A stretch of DNA of 47,402 nucleotides from Oscillospiraceae bacterium (GCA_902793285.1 CADBCV010000008.1:1-47402), one strand, 5' to 3'. Positions 16,083 to 24,648 are shown, counted from the stretch's first letter. Numbers and translations: made by a program. Notes: generated from the sequence alone by a model not told the origin.

Positions 16083-17195
16083 ATGAAAAGAACCCTCGCG
16101 CTGCTTGCAGCCCTCGTGCTGCTCTGCTCCGTCGCCCTCGCGGGCTGCGGCGGCGCATCCAAGACCCTGACGCTGAATGTCTACAACTGGGGCGAGTATA
16201 TCTCCGACGGGTCGGAGGATTCCTTCGACACCATCAAGGAGTTTGAAAAATGGTATGAGCAGACCTACAAGCAGAAGCTCAAGGTCAACTACACTACCTT
16301 TGCAAGCAACGAGGATATGTACGCCAAGCTCTCCAGCGGCGCTGTGAGCTTCGACGTGGTCATCCCCTCCGACTACATGATCGCCCGGATGCGCGACGAG
16401 AACATGCTGCTGGAGCTGGACTTCAAGAACATCCCGAACTATGAGAACATCAGCGAGAGCTTCCGCGGCCTCTACTACGACCCCGACGACAAGTACACCG
16501 TGCCCTATACCTACGGCGTGATCGGCGTCATCTACAACGCCAACGCCGTGGACGAGGCGGACGCGGGCGGCTGGGACCTCCTGTGGAACGAGAAGTACAA
16601 GGGCAACATCCTCCAGTTCAATAACTCCCGCGACGCCTTCGGCACCGCCCAGTACAAGCTGGGGCTCGATGTCAACGACCCTGACCGCGCCGCCTGGGAC
16701 AAGGCCCTCGCCGAGCTCAAGAAGCAGGCTCCTCTGGTCAAGAGCTATGTGATGGATGAGATCTACAACATGATGGAGTCCGGCGAGGCCGCCATCGGCG
16801 CCTACTACGCCGGCGACTACTTCACCATGCTCGACGCCCAGGCCGACGGCGTGGATCTCCGCTTCTACTACCCTGAGCGCACCAACTATTTTGTCGACGC
16901 CATGTGCATCCCCTCCTGCTGCCAAAACAAGGAGCTTGCGGAGATCTTCATCAACTACATGCTCTCCCCCGAGCCCGCCATCGCAAACGCCGAGTTTATC
17001 TACTACGCCTCCCCGAACGAGCTTGTTTACACCGACGAGGACTATATCGACGAGATGGGCGAGGAGGCCATGGAGATCCTCTATCCCGCCATCGACGATT
17101 TCGGCAGGCTCTACAACGAGTATGCCTATCGCAGCCTGGATCAGGCGACCCTGGACTATATCAACACCCTCTGGGAGACCCTGAAGATCAACTGA
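16083..17195 (+). CDS. potD: Spermidine/putrescine-binding lipoprotein
   Basis: The 370-residue protein is the extracellular polyamine receptor. Its N terminus is a lipoprotein signal with the lipobox LAGC, so it is tethered to the outer face of the membrane. The mature part begins with the PotD/PotF pattern LNVYNWGEYIS and includes SFDVVIPSDYMIARM. The chosen ATG follows AAGGAGGATACAAC. It is last in the operon and is followed by a hairpin at 17295-17345. Confidence 0.94.
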   Translation: MKRTLALLAALVLLCSVALAGCGGASKTLTLNVYNWGEYISDGSEDSFDTIKEFEKWYEQTYKQKLKVNYTTFASNEDMYAKLSSGAVSFDVVIPSDYMIARMRDENMLLELDFKNIPNYENISESFRGLYYDPDDKYTVPYTYGVIGVIYNANAVDEADAGGWDLLWNEKYKGNILQFNNSRDAFGTAQYKLGLDVNDPDRAAWDKALAELKKQAPLVKSYVMDEIYNMMESGEAAIGAYYAGDYFTMLDAQADGVDLRFYYPERTNYFVDAMCIPSCCQNKELAEIFINYMLSPEPAIANAEFIYYASPNELVYTDEDYIDEMGEEAMEILYPAIDDFGRLYNEYAYRSLDQATLDYINTLWETLKIN

Positions 17196-17294
17196 CGGGG
17201 GCTGCGCAAGCAGCCTCTCCGCATCGGAAATGTGTGTTCCGCAGGGGCCGATCCCCTGATCGGCCCGCGCGGTACAGCGGATCGACCCAGAAAA

Positions 17295-17346
17295 GCCCCG
17301 GGCGAAAACGTACACGCTACGAATTTGCCCGGGGCCTCTCTGTTTT
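17295..17346 (+). terminator. Terminator of the pot operon
   Basis: GCCCCGGGC (17295-17303) pairs perfectly with GCCCGGGGC (17327-17335); the loop is 23 bases and the tail CTCTCTGTTTTT is T-rich. The remainder of 17196-17440 holds GC-rich repeat fragments and no gene. Confidence 0.65.
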
Positions 17347-17440
17347 TATGTTTTCTCAGCCGGGCCGATGAGGGTGTACCCCCCCCCGCGGGTGCATCGG
17401 CCCCTGCGGTGATGCGGGGACGCTTGCGCATTGCGGGGAC

Positions 17441-17467
17441 AAAAAAGCACCCTCGTGAGAGGGTGCT
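17441..17467 (-). terminator. Terminator of the tRNA cluster
   Basis: On the minus strand, AGCACCCTC pairs with GAGGGTGCT around a 4-base loop and is followed by TTTTTT. It lies immediately after the tRNA-Cys 3' end. Confidence 0.9.
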
Positions 17468-17471
17468 CTGT

Positions 17472-17545
17472 TGGAGGCGCCACCCGGACTTGAACCGGGG
17501 GTCAGGGATTTGCAGTCCCGTGCCTTACCACTTGGCTATGGCGCC
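17472..17545 (-). tRNA. tRNA-Cys(GCA)
   Basis: The minus strand folds as a cloverleaf with acceptor GGCGCCA/TGGCGCC, anticodon GCA in the loop of GGGACTGCAAATCCC, a GGTTCAAGTCC T-arm and an encoded CCA end. It is the last of four tRNA genes in the same direction. Confidence 0.95.
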
Positions 17546-17587
17546 ATATAAGATTTGCGGACGCGGAGGCGTCCGCAAATCTTTTGC

Positions 17588-17663
17588 TGGAGCGGCTTAC
17601 GAGGCTCGAACTCGCTACCTCCACCTTGGCAAGGTGGCGCTCTACCGGATGAGCTAAAGCCGC
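17588..17663 (-). tRNA. tRNA-Gly(GCC)
   Basis: The minus strand gives a cloverleaf starting GCGGCTTTAGCTC, with anticodon GCC in CACCTTGCCAAGGTG, T-arm GAGTTCGAGCCTC and an encoded CCA. Confidence 0.95.
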
Positions 17664-17666
17664 GGA

Positions 17667-17742
<76 letters not shown>

Positions 17743-17765
17743 AAATCCTGTGAAGGGAAGGGGCA

Positions 17766-17842
17766 TGGTGGGAACAACTGGACTCGAACCAGTGACCCCC
17801 TGCTTGTAAGGCAGGTGCTCTAACCAGCTGAGCTATGCTCCC
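17766..17842 (-). tRNA. tRNA-Val(TAC)
   Basis: The minus strand gives a cloverleaf starting GGGAGCATAGCTCAG, with anticodon TAC in CCTGCCTTACAAGCAGG, T-arm CTGGTTCGAGTCCAG and an encoded CCA. It is the first gene of the tRNA cluster. Confidence 0.95.
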
Positions 17843-17858
17843 TCGTCACAGCTTGGTA

Positions 17859-17887
17859 ATCATACTAAATATTCCGGGATTTGTCAA
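17859..17887 (-). promoter_or_regulatory. Promoter of the tRNA cluster, inside the end of hslO
   Basis: On the minus strand, TTGACA (rc of 17882-17887) and TATGAT (rc of 17859-17864) are 17 bases apart. The -35 box overlaps the last codons and stop of hslO (17884-17886). tRNA-Val begins 17 bases past the -10 box. Confidence 0.8.
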
Positions 17888-18780
17888 GGGGCATTTTCGG
17901 ATTTTTTATTTTTCTCCGCAAGAATTTCGCGCAGCGCATCCGGCGAGAAGGCATACACCCGGTCGCAGAACTGGCAGGAGACCGTGATGTCCTCCCCTGC
18001 CGCGATCATCTCCTCCAGCTCCCCGGCGTCGATGACCGTGAGGGCGGACTCCACCCGCGCCCTGTCGCAGTAGCAGCGGTACTCCACCGGATACTCGCCG
18101 ACGGTGTGCCAGTCAAAGCCCTTCAAAACCTGCTCAAAGATTGCGTCCGCCCCGTCCTCGTCCAGGATCGTGGTGAGCTGGTCCATGAGCAGGATGTTCT
18201 CCTCCAGCTTTTCGATGAGCGCCTCCTCGGCCCCGGGCATGAGCTGCACGAGAAAGCCGCCGGCCGCGCGGATGGTGCGGTCTGTGTCCACCAGGACGCC
18301 GAGGGCGCAGGCGGAGGGGACCTGCTCGCTCTCCAGGAGATAGGCGGTAAGATCCTCCGCGATCTCCCCGCTCTGTAGCTCCACAGAGCCGATATAGGGC
18401 TCGCGCAGGCCGATGTCGCGGCTGACCGTGAGCATCCCGTCACGCCCGACGGCGCCGCCCACATTGAGCTTGCCGTCGGCTCTGAGGGGCAGGTCCACAC
18501 GCGGGTTTTCCACATAGCCGCGCACGTTGCCTTCATGATCCGAGACGGCCACGACGCTCCCGATGGGGCCGCCGCCGTTTATACGGATGGTGAGGCTCGC
18601 CCGCTCCTCCTTCATGGCCTGGCCGAGAAGGGACGCCCCGCAGAGGGTCCTGCCGAGGGCGGCGCAGGCCGTGGGGCTCAGGTCGTGGATCTGCCGTGCC
18701 CTCTCCACTGTGTCCCGGGCGGTGATGACCGCCATTTTGACAAAGCCGTCCGCCGCTGTCGCTCTGATGATTTTATCCAT
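17884..18780 (-). CDS. hslO: Redox-regulated chaperone Hsp33
   Basis: The 298-residue cytoplasmic chaperone becomes active under oxidative stress. Its zinc/redox switch is intact: Cys236 and Cys238 (CYC) and Cys269 and Cys272 (CQFC). The N-terminal domain shows the family pattern MTIRINGGGPIGSVVAVSDHEGNVRGYV-like region at about 62-90. It lies two bases after the methyltransferase gene, in one operon with yerC. The tRNA-cluster promoter overlaps its stop codon. Confidence 0.95.
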   Translation of the reverse strand: MDKIIRATAADGFVKMAVITARDTVERARQIHDLSPTACAALGRTLCGASLLGQAMKEERASLTIRINGGGPIGSVVAVSDHEGNVRGYVENPRVDLPLRADGKLNVGGAVGRDGMLTVSRDIGLREPYIGSVELQSGEIAEDLTAYLLESEQVPSACALGVLVDTDRTIRAAGGFLVQLMPGAEEALIEKLEENILLMDQLTTILDEDGADAIFEQVLKGFDWHTVGEYPVEYRCYCDRARVESALTVIDAGELEEMIAAGEDITVSCQFCDRVYAFSPDALREILAEKNKKSENAP

Positions 18781-18782
18781 GT

Positions 18783-19508
18783 TTATCGCCTTTCCGCAAT
18801 GATATAAAGTCTGCCCGCGTCCCCCTGCGGCCCGTCCCGGCGCAGGCGGATGCCGCCGAAGCCCGCCGCCTCCAGGGCCGTCTGCAGGGCCTCGGGCGCG
18901 TGGGCGTATTCGACATGCTCCTCCCCCCGGCGCTCCCAGAGACGGCCCCGGCGGGTGAAGAGATCCATGCCGTAGACGAGCGCGCCGGCGTCCGCGTCAA
19001 AGTCCGCGCGCCAGAGACAGAGGACATCCTCCCGCTCGTCCACGAAGACCTGGCCGTCGAGAGAGCGGAGAAACTCGGGCGTACGCACGTCAAAGAGGAG
19101 AAGCCCCCCGGGGCGCACGAAGAGGCGGAGTCTGCCAAAAACTTCCCCCAGGGTATCGAGCGGGATATAGTTAAACCCGTCGAGACAGCAGACAGCGGCG
19201 TCCACCGTGCCGTAGAGATCCAGCTCCTCCGCCGCCTGGCAGAGAAAGAGAGGGCGCACGCGGCATTCTTCCTGCTTTGCCTGCGCCTGCATGAGCATCT
19301 CTACCGAGCGGTCCGCCGCGATCATCTCATACCCGCGGCGCGCAAGCTCCCAGGTCATGGAGCCCGTGCCGCAGCAGAGATCCAGCAGGAGGCGAAACTC
19401 CCCGCCGTCGGCCTTGAATTCCTCCTCATAGAGATCCGCGATGGCGCTGTAGGGCACATCCCCCGTGAGACTGTCGTACCAGGGGGCGAGAGCGTCGTAG
19501 CAGCTCAC
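18783..19508 (-). CDS. Class I SAM-dependent methyltransferase
   Basis: The 241-residue protein has a Rossmann-type methyltransferase fold. The SAM loop is LLDLCCGTGSMT (41-52), followed by the acidic residue of IAADRS and a later DGFNYI segment. The opening, YDALAPWYDSLTGDVPY, is common to a large clostridial subfamily usually found near yerC and hslO. The start is GTG and overlaps the yerC stop by four bases (GTGA). The substrate is unknown. Confidence 0.85.
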   Translation of the reverse strand: MSCYDALAPWYDSLTGDVPYSAIADLYEEEFKADGGEFRLLLDLCCGTGSMTWELARRGYEMIAADRSVEMLMQAQAKQEECRVRPLFLCQAAEELDLYGTVDAAVCCLDGFNYIPLDTLGEVFGRLRLFVRPGGLLLFDVRTPEFLRSLDGQVFVDEREDVLCLWRADFDADAGALVYGMDLFTRRGRLWERRGEEHVEYAHAPEALQTALEAAGFGGIRLRRDGPQGDAGRLYIIAERR

Positions 19509-19801
19509 GAATCCTTCTCCCGCAGGCGGTCAAACACCACGGCGTAGCCGCCCTTGCCGTACTGCAGGGAGCGGTTGACGCGGCTGATGGTCGCGCTGGA
19601 GGCGCCGGTCTGGGCGAGGATGTCGTTATAGATCATCCCGTCGTTAAGACAGGCGGCCACCTGATAGCGCTGCTCCATGGCCATGAGCTCCGACACGGTG
19701 CAGAGATCGTCAAAAAAGCGCATACACTCGTCCATCGTCTCCAGCTTCAAAATCGCCTCATACAGCTTTTCGTTGCGGGGCTTCCGGATATGCTTGTTCA
19801 T
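19505..19801 (-). CDS. YerC/YecD family TrpR-related regulator
   Basis: The 98-residue protein belongs to the TrpR-like YerC family, a helical DNA-binding fold. The recognition part reads YNDILAQTGASSATISRVNRSLQYG. The frame is open upstream, but the ATG at 19801 follows GGAGGTGGAC, so the shorter form is chosen. It leads the operon with a methyltransferase and hslO. In related bacteria this family is a putative regulator of unclear target. Confidence 0.88.
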   Translation of the reverse strand: MNKHIRKPRNEKLYEAILKLETMDECMRFFDDLCTVSELMAMEQRYQVAACLNDGMIYNDILAQTGASSATISRVNRSLQYGKGGYAVVFDRLREKDS

Positions 19802-19849
19802 GTCCACCTCCGGCCGCCAGAAACTGGCAGCATTTTCTATTCGCTTCAC

Positions 19850-19878
19850 ACTTTACATCATTACACTGAAAAAGTAAA
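19850..19878 (-). promoter_or_regulatory. yerC operon promoter
   Basis: On the minus strand, TTTACT and TAAAGT are spaced by 17 bases. The transcript would start near 19843, about 40 bases before the yerC start. Confidence 0.65.
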
Positions 19879-19922
19879 GGGGCTTTTGTGAAGTTCACCA
19901 AAAATTCAACATCGCGGAAAGC

Positions 19923-19963
19923 ACGAAATCCGAAACCGCCTCCGCAGGGAGGGGTTCGGATTT
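19923..19963. terminator. Hairpin after the methionine-rich gene
   Basis: ACGAAATCCGAA on the left pairs with TTCGGATTTCGT on the right around a GC-rich loop with its own small stem. It lies about 50 bases past the end of the 20015-20404 gene on the minus strand; the U-tract is weak. Confidence 0.5.
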
Positions 19964-20014
19964 CGTCGGGATAAGATTGCGGCACAGCGCCCCTGCCGAG
20001 AGGTCAGCCGGGAC

Positions 20015-20404
20015 TCAGGCCTGCTTCTGGCCGGTATAGGCGTCAAACACCATGTCCAGAACCTTCTGCAGACCCTCCAGGGCCTTGGGCGAGGCCTCCA
20101 TTTGCAGGAGCTTCTGCAAATCCAGTCCCGGCAGATTAAGGCCGGGGATAGACGCGTCCTTCTGCCGGGCATTTGCGGCGTTCATGGCGTTCATGCCCAT
20201 GCTGAACATCCACTGCTGCATCATCTGCAGCATTTGCATCATCTGCATCATCTGCGAGAAGGGCAGCATCCAGACATTCATCTGCCAGGGGCTGAAGCCC
20301 TGCATCGGGAAGGGGAAGCCGGGGGCGCTCTGCTGGTCCGTGTCTGTGCCCGCGTTCATATCCGGCATCTGGAAAGGCGTATTGAAAGCGTTAAACATCG
20401 TCAT
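20015..20404 (-). CDS. Methionine-rich protein of unknown function
   Basis: This 129-residue protein holds 20 methionines (15.5%), most of them in residues 34-74, where the run QMMQMMQMLQMMQQWMFSMG reads as one amphipathic Met/Gln helix. The first 35 residues are Phe, Pro and Asn-rich; residues 84-125 form a second helical part (LQKLLQMEASPKALEGLQKVL). No signal peptide or membrane helix is evident. It starts 7 bases after the adenylate-forming enzyme gene with GAGGAG close before the ATG, so the two are one operon and probably partners. I do not recognise the family. Met clusters can bind hydrophobic surfaces, as in SRP54, or soft metals; neither is shown. Confidence 0.75.
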   Translation of the reverse strand: MTMFNAFNTPFQMPDMNAGTDTDQQSAPGFPFPMQGFSPWQMNVWMLPFSQMMQMMQMLQMMQQWMFSMGMNAMNAANARQKDASIPGLNLPGLDLQKLLQMEASPKALEGLQKVLDMVFDAYTGQKQA

Positions 20405-20411
20405 AGACTCC

Positions 20412-23027
20412 TCAACTCTCGAAATAATAGGTGATCCTCTTCTGACCGTACAGAAGTCCCTGCATATCCATCACGGTCTGCATCAGCTCCGGGGGCACCT
20501 GCATGGGCTTTTTCTCCTTCCCGGCGCCCTTGGGATCAGGCCGGGCAAAGCGCACGCAGCCGGGATTTGCTTTCGCGGGCGCGGGATTGAAAAGGTCGAA
20601 GACATGGAAGGCGGAGCCGGTTCCCATTCCCTCGGGCAGGGTGCCGCCGGTGATGCTGTTGAGCTGCTCGGCAAGCTCCGCACGGATCTCGCGGATCTCC
20701 CCGCCCTCGCGGACGGGAACGATGTTATAGGCCTTGCCCTGAAGCCGCTCCCGGGTGACGCGGTGGATATCCAGCTTGCCGTTGGAGTTGAGGGGAATCT
20801 CGTCCACAAGCACAAACTGGGTAGGCAGATTGGTCCCGCGCGAAGCCGCACCCTGCGCAAACACCGCGCTGAGCGCCCGGTGGACGGTTTCGCAGGCGCC
20901 ATCCTTTCTATCGGGCACCACATACAGTACCGGCACCGTGTCATGGATGCGTTTGTCCAGCACGGGCACCACCGCGCACTGTTTGATGCCGGGCTGCGCG
21001 GCCATCTGTACCTCTACAAAGCCCGGGTCAAAGCGCACGCCCTCGTTATTGACAAAATAGCGGTCGGCCCTGCCGTCGTAGGAGAGGCTGCCGTCCTCGT
21101 TCACATGCACGAGATCGTTGGTGCAGATGAAGTCCCGCCCGTCGATCTCCGTAAAGTCAAACAGCTTTTCTCCGTCCAGCGTATTTTCGCAGTGCGAGTC
21201 CGAGGTTATGTACAAAATGCCGGTGCGCACGCCCTCGTCCACCCGGTAGAAGCGCTGATCGTTCTCATCCTGGATGCGGAAGCAGTCCTGCGGCTCCGCA
21301 AAGCCCAGAACATCGCTGTCAAGCGTGTCGGGAGCCAGGATCTGTACCGCGCCGCACTCGGACATCCCGTAGCCCCGGACGATGGCGCCGCGATAGCCGT
21401 GCCGCTGCGCAAACTCCTTATACTGCTTCATTTTCTCACGGGGCACATAGGACCCGCCGCAGGAGAAAATATCCAGCGAGGAGAAGTCCATGTGCTCGTC
21501 ATCCTCATTCTCCAGCCATTTGTCCAGCATAAAGCCTGAGGTGAAGATCATATTCAGCTTGTAATAGCCCACAGCGCGCACGAATTTGGGGTGCAGGAAG
21601 CCAAAGAACGTCAGCACCACGGTGTTTCCCGCGCACAGATTGGCATTTGTGACAGCCCCCAGGCAGAGGAAAGAGCTGAAATCAAAGCTGGGCGCCACGC
21701 GGATTTTTTTGCCGTGCCCGCCGATCAGTGCGTCTTTCTTTGAGACTTGATAATAAACTGTCGCTGCCGCGTTCACAGCGCGGTTTGAATAGGGCAGCGG
21801 CTTGCGCGTCCCCTTTATGGAGCCGGAGGTATGCGTGATGACGGCGATGTGATTCTCTTTATATTCGCCGTAGACGATGGGCGCGCGCTCGTACCGTTTC
21901 AGAAGATCCCCCATGAAAACGGTGCCGTCCATCCGCCGAAGCGCGTGATGGTTGAATTCATCAAACACCAGCTCCGCAGGTCCGATGCACGGGCCGCCGA
22001 GCCGCGTGTGCAGCAGGATCACGTTGCGAAGGCCAAGCTCCTCCCGCGCCGCTTGGATCTCCTCCCACAGCGCAGGCATTACCATCATGTCCGTGATGAC
22101 AAGGTCGGTGATGCCGAATTCCGGGATCGCCTTGTAAAATTCCGGATTGAGCGCCCCGGCGGGGACAACGGCCACCGTGCCGCCCAGGGAGAGCGGCAGA
22201 TGCACCTGGTCGATCAGGCCGTAGACATTGCTCAGATCTACGATCAGGCCGCTCACCGGCGATTCCATCAGGGGAGACAGCTCCTCCAGCTTTGCCAGGC
22301 CGGAAACCGCCGCGTTAAACGCCCTGTCCGAGAGCACGACCGGCTTCCCCACGCCGCCGGTCGTGCCGGAGGTGTGCAGGATGAAGGCGGTGTCGCTGCT
22401 GTCCCGGGGGGCAAAATAAGCGGGCTCTTCCCCATAGGTGCTCAAAAGCGTATCCATGCAGACGGGCGCGCACCAGCCTTTTGCGTTCCGGTACTTAGCC
22501 TCCTGCGCAGCCCCCAGCATGGGGTGCACCGCGCAGCCGCCCATGGGCACATGCAGATAGATCACATTTCGCAGCCCGAGCTCCTCTCTGCGCATAATCA
22601 GGGCGCTGAGCAGATTCGGCTGTGCAAAATCATCGGTGAAGATAAAGTCTGTCAGCTTCTCATCCCGGATGGTCTGCATGACCCTGTTCGGATTGAAGGC
22701 GCTGTAGGCGGCCATGACGGAGACCGCCGCGCCGGTCATGTTCAGCCCGTAGACGGCGAAAATGACCTCCACACAGTCAGAGCCCAGAATGCCCACGCGG
22801 GCCCCCTGCCGCTCAGTCATGCCAAGGGCGGTAAACACGGCGGCATAGCGCTCCCACTGGTGAAACAGAGAGCCATATGTATAATTGCATCGCCCGTCCC
22901 GTACGGCGACCCGGTTCAAGTCGCGCAGATCGGCGCTGTTCAGGGCCCGGAGATAGCTCCACGCCTTTTGATTCTGTCTGATTCTCAGCCCTGCGCGCCT
23001 GGGCGCGGAGCTGCCTGCTGCTTCCAT
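20412..23027 (-). CDS. Adenylate-forming (ANL/AMP-binding) enzyme with internal duplication
   Basis: The 871-residue protein is an AMP-forming acyl or aryl ligase by motif: A3 loop HTSGTTGGVGKP (218-229), A5 YGMSE (553-557), A7 NDLV (637-640), A8 DGRADRYF (651-658) and A10 NGKLD with the catalytic Lys (749-753). Unlike ordinary ANL enzymes of 500-650 residues, a 181-residue unit is present twice: REELGLRNVI occurs at 147 and 328, and a second A3-like loop HTSGSIKGTRKP starts at 399. A tail of about 100 residues after A10 may carry a further helix. The start follows GGGAGG. Substrate is unknown, no carrier protein or thioesterase is adjacent, and the only partner is the methionine-rich protein. 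Confidence 0.82.
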   Translation of the reverse strand: MEAAGSSAPRRAGLRIRQNQKAWSYLRALNSADLRDLNRVAVRDGRCNYTYGSLFHQWERYAAVFTALGMTERQGARVGILGSDCVEVIFAVYGLNMTGAAVSVMAAYSAFNPNRVMQTIRDEKLTDFIFTDDFAQPNLLSALIMRREELGLRNVIYLHVPMGGCAVHPMLGAAQEAKYRNAKGWCAPVCMDTLLSTYGEEPAYFAPRDSSDTAFILHTSGTTGGVGKPVVLSDRAFNAAVSGLAKLEELSPLMESPVSGLIVDLSNVYGLIDQVHLPLSLGGTVAVVPAGALNPEFYKAIPEFGITDLVITDMMVMPALWEEIQAAREELGLRNVILLHTRLGGPCIGPAELVFDEFNHHALRRMDGTVFMGDLLKRYERAPIVYGEYKENHIAVITHTSGSIKGTRKPLPYSNRAVNAAATVYYQVSKKDALIGGHGKKIRVAPSFDFSSFLCLGAVTNANLCAGNTVVLTFFGFLHPKFVRAVGYYKLNMIFTSGFMLDKWLENEDDEHMDFSSLDIFSCGGSYVPREKMKQYKEFAQRHGYRGAIVRGYGMSECGAVQILAPDTLDSDVLGFAEPQDCFRIQDENDQRFYRVDEGVRTGILYITSDSHCENTLDGEKLFDFTEIDGRDFICTNDLVHVNEDGSLSYDGRADRYFVNNEGVRFDPGFVEVQMAAQPGIKQCAVVPVLDKRIHDTVPVLYVVPDRKDGACETVHRALSAVFAQGAASRGTNLPTQFVLVDEIPLNSNGKLDIHRVTRERLQGKAYNIVPVREGGEIREIRAELAEQLNSITGGTLPEGMGTGSAFHVFDLFNPAPAKANPGCVRFARPDPKGAGKEKKPMQVPPELMQTVMDMQGLLYGQKRITYYFES

Positions 23028-23187
23028 AAGCGGAGCCTCCCGTCACTCTTCGTTCATCTGTCCGGCCAGTTTGATCCATATCTATTTTTTGAGCTTGGAA
23101 ACAAGATGTATTTTTTGCTTTTTTGTTTTCCCGTTTATGGTTTTTCCCATGTTTTCAGAAAATTCAACAAACGGCGGGGAATCCCAC

Positions 23188-23216
23188 TTGCGGTTTTTCC
23201 TGCGGCATACTATAAT
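23188..23216 (+). promoter_or_regulatory. nfeD-SPFH promoter
   Basis: TTGCGG and a perfect TATAAT are spaced by 17 bases; the nfeD start follows 49 bases later. The rest of 23028-23187 holds no gene. Confidence 0.75.
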
Positions 23217-23264
23217 GTCTGTGTATAGACAAAGCCGGGGATTTCCCCGCGGGAAGGAGGAGCC

Positions 23265-23741
23265 ATGAACATTGGCGGAAACGGACTGGGTATGCCCGCG
23301 CTGTGGCTTGCCGCGACGGTGGTGCTGCTCATTGTGGAGGGCCTCGCGCCGGGGCTGGTTTCGATCTGGTTTGCGCTGGGGTCCTTTGCCGCGCTGATCG
23401 CGGCGGTGCTGGGCGCGCCGATCTGGCTGCAGGCGGTGTGGTTTTTTGTCGTGTCGATCGTGACGCTGCTGCTCACGCGGCCCCTTGCGAAAAAATACGT
23501 CAACGGCCGCGCCGTCCCGACGAATGCCGACATGGTCCTCGGCCAGGACTGCGTGGTGACAGAGGCGATCGACAACGTCCTCGGCACCGGCGCGGTGTCG
23601 GTCGGCGGCAAGATTTGGACCGCGCGCATGGCCCCGCGCGACGGGAAGGCCCCCAAGGGCGCCGTCCTGCGGGTAATGCGCATTGAAGGCGTCAAACTCA
23701 TCGTTGAGGAAAAATCTGATAAACTGGAGGGTACAACATGA
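23265..23741 (+). CDS. NfeD family membrane protein
   Basis: The 158-residue protein has three or so hydrophobic segments (about 12-32, 35-52, 55-72) and a C-terminal OB-like beta domain (about 85-150), as in short NfeD proteins. These work with SPFH proteins in membrane microdomains. The start follows AAGGAGGAG. It overlaps the next gene by four bases (ATGA), so the classic NfeD/SPFH pair is intact. Confidence 0.88.
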   Translation: MNIGGNGLGMPALWLAATVVLLIVEGLAPGLVSIWFALGSFAALIAAVLGAPIWLQAVWFFVVSIVTLLLTRPLAKKYVNGRAVPTNADMVLGQDCVVTEAIDNVLGTGAVSVGGKIWTARMAPRDGKAPKGAVLRVMRIEGVKLIVEEKSDKLEGTT

Positions 23742-24631
23742 ATTCTGTCATTCTCTTCGCCGTGATCCTGCTGCTCGTCATCATCATCGCCGTGCGCTGC
23801 ATCCGCATCGTACAGCAGGCGCGCGCCTACGTGATCGAATTTCTCGGCGCGTACAAGACCACCTGGAATGTCGGCATCCACTTTAAGCTCCCCTTCGTGG
23901 AGCGGATCGCAAAGGTCGTCTCGCTCAAGGAGCAGGTGGCGGACTTCCCGCCCCAGCCTGTCATCACGAAGGACAACGTCACCATGCAGATCGACACCGT
24001 CGTCTACTTCCAGATCACCGATCCCCGCCTCTACACCTACGGCATCGAGCAGCCCATGCTCGCCATTGAAAATCTCTCCGCCACGACGCTGAGAAACATC
24101 ATCGGCGACCTGGAGCTCGACCAGTGCCTCACGAGCCGCGACATCATCAACTCCAAGATGCGCTCCATCCTGGACGAGGCCACCGACCCCTGGGGCATCA
24201 AGGTCAACCGCGTGGAGCTCAAGAACATCCTGCCGCCCAAGGAGATCCAGAACGCCATGGAAAAGCAGATGAAGGCCGAGCGCGAGCGGCGTGAGTCCAT
24301 CCTGCGCGCCGAGGGCGAAAAGCGCGCCGCCATCCTGGAGGCCGAGGGCGAGAAGGAATCCGCCATTCTCCGGGCCGACGCCAAGAAGCAGCAGCAGATC
24401 CTCGAGGCCGAGGGCCAGGCCGAGGCCATCCTCAAGGTCCAGACCGCGACCGCCGAGGGCATCCGCCTCATCAACGAGGCCGCGCCCTCCGACGCCGTCA
24501 TCAAGCTCAAGGCCATGGAGGCGTTCTCCAGCGCCGCAAACGGCCAGGCCACCAAGATCATCATCCCGAGTGAGATCCAGGGCGTCGCGGGCCTCGCGGC
24601 GGGGCTTCTGGAATCCGTGAAGGAGAAGTAA
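23738..24631 (+). CDS. SPFH/Band 7 (stomatin-like) protein
   Basis: The 297-residue protein has an N-terminal membrane helix (3-20), an SPFH domain (about 25-185; ARAYVIEFLGAYKTTWNVG start) and a long Ala/Glu-rich coiled coil (185-250) with repeats of AEGEKRAAILEAEGEKESAIL type. It resembles stomatin and QmcA. It would oligomerise on the inner face of the membrane and organise lipid or protease partners. It is coupled to nfeD and followed by a hairpin terminator at 24649. Confidence 0.92.
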   Translation: MNSVILFAVILLLVIIIAVRCIRIVQQARAYVIEFLGAYKTTWNVGIHFKLPFVERIAKVVSLKEQVADFPPQPVITKDNVTMQIDTVVYFQITDPRLYTYGIEQPMLAIENLSATTLRNIIGDLELDQCLTSRDIINSKMRSILDEATDPWGIKVNRVELKNILPPKEIQNAMEKQMKAERERRESILRAEGEKRAAILEAEGEKESAILRADAKKQQQILEAEGQAEAILKVQTATAEGIRLINEAAPSDAVIKLKAMEAFSSAANGQATKIIIPSEIQGVAGLAAGLLESVKEK

Positions 24632-24648
24632 ACCCCATAAATATACCG

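Noticed and set aside
20052-21539. A 495-codon plus-strand frame opposite the adenylate-forming enzyme
   Set aside because: No ribosome site, no domain, and composition expected from the complement of a GC-rich gene.
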